Below the pieces are notes generated by a model, which had not been told where the DNA came from, did no database searches, and saw only the letters and a program-made list of their open reading frames with translations. A program made the position numbers and the translations under genes. From contig NZ_JACJKH010000025.1 of assembly GCF_016900655.1 (NCBI RefSeq), forward strand, positions 1 to 51,084: a stretch of 51,084 nucleotides of DNA, given 5' to 3'. Below are positions 46,801 through 51,084 of the stretch, piece after piece; the first letter of the stretch is position 1, and each line of letters starts with the position of its first letter. Source of the stretch: Drancourtella massiliensis. Lineage in GTDB: Bacteria; Bacillota; Clostridia; Lachnospirales; Lachnospiraceae.

Positions 46801-46866
46801 CCGATTGAATGTTTTGAAAAAGCAGTTGCTGCATACGCAAAGAAACTTGGCTATACTTCAAAATAA
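43858..46866 (+). CDS. Fused oxamate carbamoyltransferase subunits AllF (FdrA) and AllG (YlbE)
   Basis: This 1002-residue protein joins two polypeptides that are separate in E. coli. Residues 1-about 515 are FdrA/AllF, a succinyl-CoA-synthetase-like protein (VMGPDCGTGIIQSVP, GIIGASGTGIQELTTII, VIIVSKPPAKEVRDK, VLLDIMLGYGSHED). A linker with EVRPKKAVEAEKAVPSEK follows, then residues about 525-1002 are YlbE/AllG (DUF1116: QYDWMPPAGGNVELI, CHHVKAVGPMGGITSPNM, GGIAVNPLIAKAIAMGDE, GTVHPPIECF). With AllH the complex should phosphorolyse oxalurate to oxamate and carbamoyl phosphate. The frame is continuous with no internal start signal that I can see at the join. It lies between allD and the carbamate kinase gene. 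Confidence 0.9.
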   Translation: MLKTVVKKGSYHDSVVLMLLTNKISAIEGVKKVSIMMATPANKDIFKQSGLDTEELMAATANDMVVVADIDDDSLLDTIMEETEEFFRQQSAESGEKKGTESVKSWDKALQKLPDANLAVISIPGAYAALEADRALDEGMNVFMFSDNVTLEDEVRLKKKAHEKGLAVMGPDCGTGIIQSVPIAFTNNVAPGSIGIIGASGTGIQELTTIIDRLGEGVTNAIGIGGRDLNAAVGGITMMDMIDAMEDDDAVKVVIIVSKPPAKEVRDKIAARLSNFSKPVVTLFVGEKPEYHEENFYHAYTLDEAARLAVGLVRGTEIPEAVADVDETTFYKAEDGKTIKAYYSGGTLANEAAMLIKDAMDVKVPPEDIEGYMLQLDGNVVVDLGDDAYTQGKPHPMIDPAKRIECMQEAVDDESTGAVLLDIMLGYGSHEDMAGALLPTIKELKAKADAAGRKVFFIATVCGTRRDYQGYDEAVRKLKEAGVIVCENNKLACRTAIRAVGRDFTEPVKEVRPKKAVEAEKAVPSEKLRALLSEKPKIINIGLKSFAEVVEQFGCQVVQYDWMPPAGGNVELIRTLNFLRHYEGLDIDEANREVIAKVVASQPVIIDNVRAKDVIPEMNEGKVILHAGPPVAYENMPDPMQGSCVGAVLFEEWADNEADARKLLESGEIRFIPCHHVKAVGPMGGITSPNMAVFVVKNMTDGNEAYCTMNEGIGKVLRFGAYSEEVVDRLRWMRDILGPTLGKAIRELGGIAVNPLIAKAIAMGDEFHQRNIAASLAFLKEVAPTITKMEMDDKDRYDVIKFLSDTDQFFLNIMMATGKAVMDAARTIEKGTIVTAMCRNGYEFGIRIAGMGDEWFTGPVNTPQGLYFTGYDGEDACPDMGDSAITETFGVGGMAMIAAPAVTRFVGAGGYEDALRTSTEMTEITIDRNPNFIIPNWNFQGICLGIDARLVVEKGITPVINTGIAHKIAGYGQIGAGTVHPPIECFEKAVAAYAKKLGYTSK

Positions 46867-46886
46867 AGCCGGAAAGGAAGTCGGCG

Positions 46887-47822
46887 ATGGAAGCAAAAAA
46901 GATTGTAATTGCCCTGGGCGGAAACGCCCTCGGCAATGATGTAGAAGAACAGAAAGAGGCTGTCGCCAAGACGGCGAAAGTGATTGTAGATCTTGCAGAA
47001 GAAGGATATCAGATGATTGTAACTCATGGAAACGGGCCTCAGGTCGGAATGATTCAGAATGCCATGGATGAGTTTGACAAAGATCAGGTGGATTCCAAGA
47101 AAGTTCCGCTTCCGACAAGCGTGGCAATGAGCCAGGGATATATTGGAATAGATCTGCAGAATGCAATCAAATATGAATTATTTAAAAGAAATATTGATGG
47201 AAAAGTATCTACAATTCTTTCTCAGGTGGAAGTAGATGAGAACGACGAAGCGTTCAGAAATCCGACGAAACCGATCGGAAGATTTCTTACAAAAGAAGAA
47301 GCCGAAGAAAGAGAAGCAAAAGGAATCCGCTGCATGGAAGATGCCGGAAGAGGATACCGTATTGTGGTAGCCTCCCCGATGCCGAAAAGAATCCGCGAAC
47401 TGGAAACAATCCGGACACTTATGAATGCCGGACATATTGTTATTACATGCGGGGGCGGCGGAATTCCGGTAATCAACCAGGGAGGAAAACTCGTAGGTGT
47501 CAATGCTGTCATTGACAAGGATAATGTAAGCAGCCTTCTGGCATCTAAAATCGGCGCGGATTATCTTGTAATTCTGACTGCCGTGGAAAAAGTTGCCATT
47601 AATTTCGGGAAACCGGATCAGGAATGGCTGTCTGATCTGACGGTAGATCAGGCTGAAAAATATATTGAAGAAAATCAGTTCGCAAAAGGATCGATGCTGC
47701 CGAAAATAGAGGCTGCGATCCGGTTTGCAAAGTCCGGAGAAGGACGTAAGACACTGATTACACTGCTGGATAAAGCAGCAGAAGGTATTGCCGGAAAAAC
47801 AGGTACGGTAATCCATCAATAA
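46887..47822 (+). CDS. arcC: Carbamate kinase
   Basis: The 311-residue kinase converts carbamoyl phosphate and ADP to ATP, ammonia and CO2, the energy-yielding step of allantoin fermentation. Motifs are IALGGNALGND, VTHGNGPQVGMIQNA, the PTSVAMSQGYIGIDLQNA segment, ITCGGGGIPVI and KGSMLPKIEAAIRFA. Length is normal. In this operon it corresponds to E. coli AllK/YbcF rather than to the arginine deiminase pathway ArcC, although sequence alone does not separate them. GGAAAGGAAG precedes the ATG. Confidence 0.95.
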   Translation: MEAKKIVIALGGNALGNDVEEQKEAVAKTAKVIVDLAEEGYQMIVTHGNGPQVGMIQNAMDEFDKDQVDSKKVPLPTSVAMSQGYIGIDLQNAIKYELFKRNIDGKVSTILSQVEVDENDEAFRNPTKPIGRFLTKEEAEEREAKGIRCMEDAGRGYRIVVASPMPKRIRELETIRTLMNAGHIVITCGGGGIPVINQGGKLVGVNAVIDKDNVSSLLASKIGADYLVILTAVEKVAINFGKPDQEWLSDLTVDQAEKYIEENQFAKGSMLPKIEAAIRFAKSGEGRKTLITLLDKAAEGIAGKTGTVIHQ

Positions 47823-47863
47823 AAAGATTGCGCTGAAGCGTAAGACAGTTTAGGAGAGAAAGC

Positions 47864-49474
47864 ATGAATATACCGGTAAATCTTTTTATGTGGGTTCTGG
47901 CATGTCTGCCGATCATTGTACTTCTGGTACTGATGATCAGGTTTCAGTGGGGCGCGACCGATGCGGCTCCGATCGGGCTTGCCATTACCGTGTTTACAGG
48001 CATTGTATTTTACAAGGCAGATTTGAAAGTGATTGTTTCGGAAGGAAGCAAGGGAATCTGGAATGCACTGACGATTCTGATTATTGTATGGACAGCAGTA
48101 CTGCTGTATCAGGTGGGAAATGAGACCCATGCATTTCTTGTCATTCGGGACGGCATGAGAAAGCTGCTCCCGAATGAGCTCCTGCTGATCCTGGCGATGG
48201 GATGGATTTTCGAAAGCTTTCTTCAGGGAATTACAGGATTCGGGGTTCCGGTAGCGGTGGGAGCGCCGCTGCTGATCGGAATCGGAGTAAAGCCGATGTG
48301 GGCGGTTATTATTCCGCTTCTTGGACAGTCCTGGGGAAATACTTTTGGAACACTGGCAGCAGCATGGGATGCGCTGGGAATGAGCGCCGGGCTGACTACC
48401 GGGAGCAGAGAGTATCTGGTTACTGCATTATGGGCCGCTGTTTTTATCTGGGTCTGGAATCTGATCATCGGCGTAACAATCTGCTGGTTTTATGGAAAAG
48501 GAAAGGCAATAAGAAAAGGAATTCTTGCAGTTGCTCTGATTTCCGTGATTCAAGGCGGAGGTGAGCTGCTGCTGACTCAGGTAAATACAACAATTGCATG
48601 CTTTGTGCCGGCATGTATTTCCCTGATTATTATCCTGATGCTGGGCAGGCTGCCTGCTTTTCGCAATGAATGGAATGTAAAAGAAAGTCAGATTATGGAA
48701 AGAAAAACTGCCGCACAGGAAGATGGGGAGAAGCCGGAAGGCATGACGCTTGTTCAGGCGTTTGTTCCGTATTTCCTGCTTTCGGTAATTGCGCTGGTTG
48801 TTCTTCTGGTGGAACCGGTGCATACGTTTCTGGGCCGCATACAGATTGGATTTTCATTTCCGGAAACAGTGACAGGATACGGATATGTAAATGAAGCGGT
48901 GGAGAGCTTTTCACCGTTATCGCCATTTACTCACGCAAGTATGTTTCTTCTTATTTCCTCTTTGGCGGGAATGATCTATTACCGGAAAAAAGGATGGATC
49001 AAAAAAGGAGGAATCGGAAGAATTTTTATCAGAGCCGTGTCCATGACCATGCCGTCCGGAATGGCAATCATCGGGCTGGTTATTATGTCAAAGATTATGG
49101 CAGGTACGGGGCAGACAGAGGTTCTGGCTAATGGTATCGCAAATGTGCTGGGAAAAGTCTACGTCATTCTTTCCCCGTTTATCGGACTTCTCGGCTCCTT
49201 TATGACAGGAAGCAACATGAGTTCCAACATTCTGTTTGCAGGATTCCAGTCGACAACGGCAAATCTGCTTCATGTAGATCCGTCCATTGTTCTGGGAGCG
49301 CAGACAGCAGGAGGATCCATCGGAAGCGCTATCAGCCCGAGTAATATTATTCTCGGGACTACGACAGCCAATATTCTTGGAAGCGAAGGCAAGGTACTGA
49401 AGAAGATTATTGTAATTACAGTTCCTGCGGCTGTAGTGATCGGTGTACTGGTATTTGCGCTGACAAGCCTGTAG
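47864..49474 (+). CDS. LctP-family (L-lactate/glycolate permease-like) transporter
   Basis: The 536-residue integral membrane protein has about twelve or more hydrophobic segments and the LctP pattern: WIFESFLQGITGFGVPVAVGAPLL, LGQSWGNTFGTLAAAWDA, and near the end GSFMTGSNMSSNILFAGFQ and GAQTAGGSIGSAISPSNIILG. Family members move lactate, glycolate or similar 2-hydroxy and 2-oxo acids with protons. Within the oxamate operon a role in moving oxamate, glycolate or glyoxylate is plausible but is inference. AGGAGAG precedes the ATG. Confidence 0.88.
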   Translation: MNIPVNLFMWVLACLPIIVLLVLMIRFQWGATDAAPIGLAITVFTGIVFYKADLKVIVSEGSKGIWNALTILIIVWTAVLLYQVGNETHAFLVIRDGMRKLLPNELLLILAMGWIFESFLQGITGFGVPVAVGAPLLIGIGVKPMWAVIIPLLGQSWGNTFGTLAAAWDALGMSAGLTTGSREYLVTALWAAVFIWVWNLIIGVTICWFYGKGKAIRKGILAVALISVIQGGGELLLTQVNTTIACFVPACISLIIILMLGRLPAFRNEWNVKESQIMERKTAAQEDGEKPEGMTLVQAFVPYFLLSVIALVVLLVEPVHTFLGRIQIGFSFPETVTGYGYVNEAVESFSPLSPFTHASMFLLISSLAGMIYYRKKGWIKKGGIGRIFIRAVSMTMPSGMAIIGLVIMSKIMAGTGQTEVLANGIANVLGKVYVILSPFIGLLGSFMTGSNMSSNILFAGFQSTTANLLHVDPSIVLGAQTAGGSIGSAISPSNIILGTTTANILGSEGKVLKKIIVITVPAAVVIGVLVFALTSL

Positions 49475-49487
49475 AAGGAGGAGAAGC

Positions 49488-49697
49488 ATGGAAGAACAGA
49501 AATTTTTTCGGACAAGAGCAGGACGTCTGACGATTGCATTCTGTGTTATCATGGCAGCATTTGTGCTCATGCTGACAGGCCTGCATTCAGACAACAGTAT
49601 GTTATATTCAGTCGGTTTCGTTATGACAGCAGCAGCAATGCTGTATTCTCCGATTGAAGTACATATATATCAACGCTTAAAAAAATCCAAAAAATAA
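49488..49697 (+). CDS. Small two-helix membrane protein, unrecognised
   Basis: The 69-residue product has a short polar N-terminus (MEEQKFFRTRAGRL), a hydrophobic segment TIAFCVIMAAFVLMLTG, a second hydrophobic segment VGFVMTAAAMLYSP and a basic tail LKKSKK. An AAGGAGG ribosome binding site starts right at the end of the transporter gene, and codon use matches the operon, so it is a real gene. It may be an accessory subunit of the LctP-like transporter; I know of no assigned function. Confidence 0.75.
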   Translation: MEEQKFFRTRAGRLTIAFCVIMAAFVLMLTGLHSDNSMLYSVGFVMTAAAMLYSPIEVHIYQRLKKSKK

Positions 49698-49718
49698 AAA
49701 GAAAGAGAGGAATCATTT

Positions 49719-50957
49719 ATGGGCATTGAAGAAGTAACAGGAAGAATTGCCGCGAATCTGGAACACTTGAAACAGTATACAGCGACACCGGGAGAGGGCT
49801 GTACAAGACTGCCGTTCACAAAAGAGGCAAGAGAAGCGGCGGAATATCTGAAGGGACTGATGGAAGAAGCAGGCCTGGAAGTCCGTGAAGACGCAGCAGG
49901 AAACGTAATCGGAATTATGAAAGGGGAAGATCCTTCTCTTCCGTGCGTTATGATGGGCTCTCACTATGATTCTGTTGTAAACGGCGGGGACTATGATGGT
50001 ATTGCCGGCGTTATCTGCGCGGTTGAGGTTGCAAGACAGTTAAAAGAAAAAGGCATTACTCCGAAGAGAAACTTTGCGGTTGTAGGTTTCTGCGATGAAG
50101 AAGGAATGCGTTTTGGTACCGGATATTTCGGATCCGGAGCAATGCTTGGACACAGAGATGTAGAATACTGCAAAAAATTCAAAGACACTGACGGTATTTC
50201 CATTTATGATGCCATGAAAGGATACGGACTGGATCCGGAAAAGATCGGAGACGCAAAGTGGCCGGATGGATCTATCGGATATTTTCTGGAAGCACACATT
50301 GAGCAGGGACCTGTTCTGGACGCAGAGAACATTGAACTTGGACTTGTCGACTGTATCGTAGGAATTCAGCGTTACATGGTAACCGTGCACGGAAGATCCG
50401 ATCATGCAGGAACTACCCCGATGGATATGAGAATGGACGCTGTAGATGCAGCTACAAAAGTTATCTCCAAAATTGCGGACTGGGCAAGAGAAAAAGCAGA
50501 CGGTACGGTTTCCACAGTAGGATATATCAATACGGTTCCGGGAGGCATGAATATCGTTGCGGAAGAATGTCAGTTTACAGTAGATATCCGTTCCAAGAAT
50601 AATGACAATATCAATGATATTGCAAACCGGATCCGCGCCGCACTTGACAGAGAAGTAAAAGCAATGGGCGGAAGCTATGATATCGAGACAAAACTGGTAA
50701 TCACACCGGTTGATCTTTCTCAGGAGATGCTTGGAATTATGGAAGAAAGCTGCAAGCAGCACGAATACAGCTACAAATACCTTCCAAGCGGAGCCGGACA
50801 TGATGCGCTTGAGATCGGTCAGGTTCTTCCGACAGTTATGCTTTTCGTACCGAGCAAAGACGGAAGAAGCCACTGCCCGGTAGAGTTTACAAAGTACAGT
50901 GATTTTGCAAAAGCAGCAACAATCATGACAGAACTTGCAGAGAAGCTTCTCGGATAA
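49719..50957 (+). CDS. allC: Allantoate amidohydrolase (M20 family)
   Basis: The 412-residue metal-dependent amidohydrolase converts allantoate to ureidoglycine, ammonia and CO2. Metal ligands are in MGSHYDSVVNGGDYDGIAG (His82 and following Asp), CDEEGMRFG and EAHIEQGPVLD. The lid-domain motif GRSDHAGTTPMDMRMDA and the C-terminal SGAGHDALEIG and GRSHCPVEFT are typical of the allantoate/ureidoglycolate/N-carbamoyl amino acid hydrolases. Context fixes it as AllC. It ends the operon led by allD; AAAGAGAGG precedes the ATG. Confidence 0.93.
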   Translation: MGIEEVTGRIAANLEHLKQYTATPGEGCTRLPFTKEAREAAEYLKGLMEEAGLEVREDAAGNVIGIMKGEDPSLPCVMMGSHYDSVVNGGDYDGIAGVICAVEVARQLKEKGITPKRNFAVVGFCDEEGMRFGTGYFGSGAMLGHRDVEYCKKFKDTDGISIYDAMKGYGLDPEKIGDAKWPDGSIGYFLEAHIEQGPVLDAENIELGLVDCIVGIQRYMVTVHGRSDHAGTTPMDMRMDAVDAATKVISKIADWAREKADGTVSTVGYINTVPGGMNIVAEECQFTVDIRSKNNDNINDIANRIRAALDREVKAMGGSYDIETKLVITPVDLSQEMLGIMEESCKQHEYSYKYLPSGAGHDALEIGQVLPTVMLFVPSKDGRSHCPVEFTKYSDFAKAATIMTELAEKLLG

Positions 50958-50990
50958 TCAGACCTGAAAAATAATGAATAATATATATAT

Positions 50991-51084
50991 CCCCCATTTG
51001 AAATGGGGGCCGAGGCAAAGCCGTAGCGTTACCTAGAGTACTAAAAAACTCCTATGCTATAATGATATTGGTTTCGCAGGCCAT
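50991..51084. mobile_element. Possible terminal hairpin of an IS200/IS605-type element (cut by window end)
   Basis: CCCCCATTT-G-AAATGGGGG is a near-perfect palindrome without a T-run, followed by GGCAAAGCC and, near the end, TATAAT within GCTATAATGATATTGG. Such subterminal hairpins with a promoter-like stretch occur at ends of IS200/IS605 (TnpA/TnpB) elements. No transposase is visible before the window ends, so this is a weak call; it could instead terminate allC or lead another gene. Confidence 0.3.

Overview
The window looks like a chromosome segment from a Gram-positive gut anaerobe of the Lachnospiraceae (Clostridia). The grounds are strong AAGGAGG ribosome binding sites, intrinsic terminators with T-runs, clostridial-type citrate synthase, and host-glycan (GH20, GH2) and purine-breakdown genes. 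Most of it has moderate GC. One block, about 4.3-14.7 kb, is strikingly AT-rich and is a genomic island.

Region by region. (1) 1-4.3 kb: an M24 aminopeptidase P gene, then a decayed strip holding a frameshifted TPR/SEC-C gene, a deleted AAA-ATPase/PD-(D/E)XK gene, a small lipoprotein gene, and a remnant of a second aminopeptidase P copy with its own copy of the terminator. (2) 4.3-14.7 kb: an AT-rich peptide-maturation (RiPP-like) island. It encodes a subtilisin-like protease fused to a DUF1611-type P-loop domain, an unrecognised protein, two half-size ABC transporters, a 27-residue candidate precursor that is too short for ordinary gene callers, two radical-SAM/SPASM-type enzymes, an acyl-carrier-like protein and a BtrH-like acyltransferase. 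It ends in a broken ABC transporter fragment. (3) 14.8-21.6 kb: housekeeping genes (tatD, rsmA, an AIM24-family gene, citrate synthase, a lysophospholipase-like hydrolase), a broken BRO/DinD-like gene and a methyltransferase. (4) 21.8-30.7 kb: a glycan locus with an ABC sugar importer (one permease frameshifted), GH20 hexosaminidase, a YczE-like membrane protein and GH2 beta-galactosidase. (5) 30.9-51.0 kb: a large anaerobic allantoin-degradation regulon.

The allantoin genes fit one pathway. The permease imports allantoin, two AllB paralogues open the ring, and AllC makes ureidoglycine. AllE plus AllD, or PucG by transamination, then give oxalurate. AllF-AllG (here fused in one 1002-residue protein) with AllH split oxalurate to oxamate and carbamoyl phosphate, and carbamate kinase makes ATP. 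Four promoters in this region share one architecture: a GATAAAA box 35-36 bp upstream of a TTG-type -35, itself 17 bp from the -10. In three of the four an AAATTATAC box lies further upstream. This points to a common activator not encoded in the window.

In the peptide island, the two radical SAM enzymes probably modify the short basic precursor, the carrier protein and BtrH-like enzyme may attach an acyl or aminoacyl group, the subtilase domain may remove the leader, and the ABC pair exports the product. The roles of the DUF1611 domain and of the 320-residue protein are unknown. Everything here comes from reading the sequence; no database search was run.
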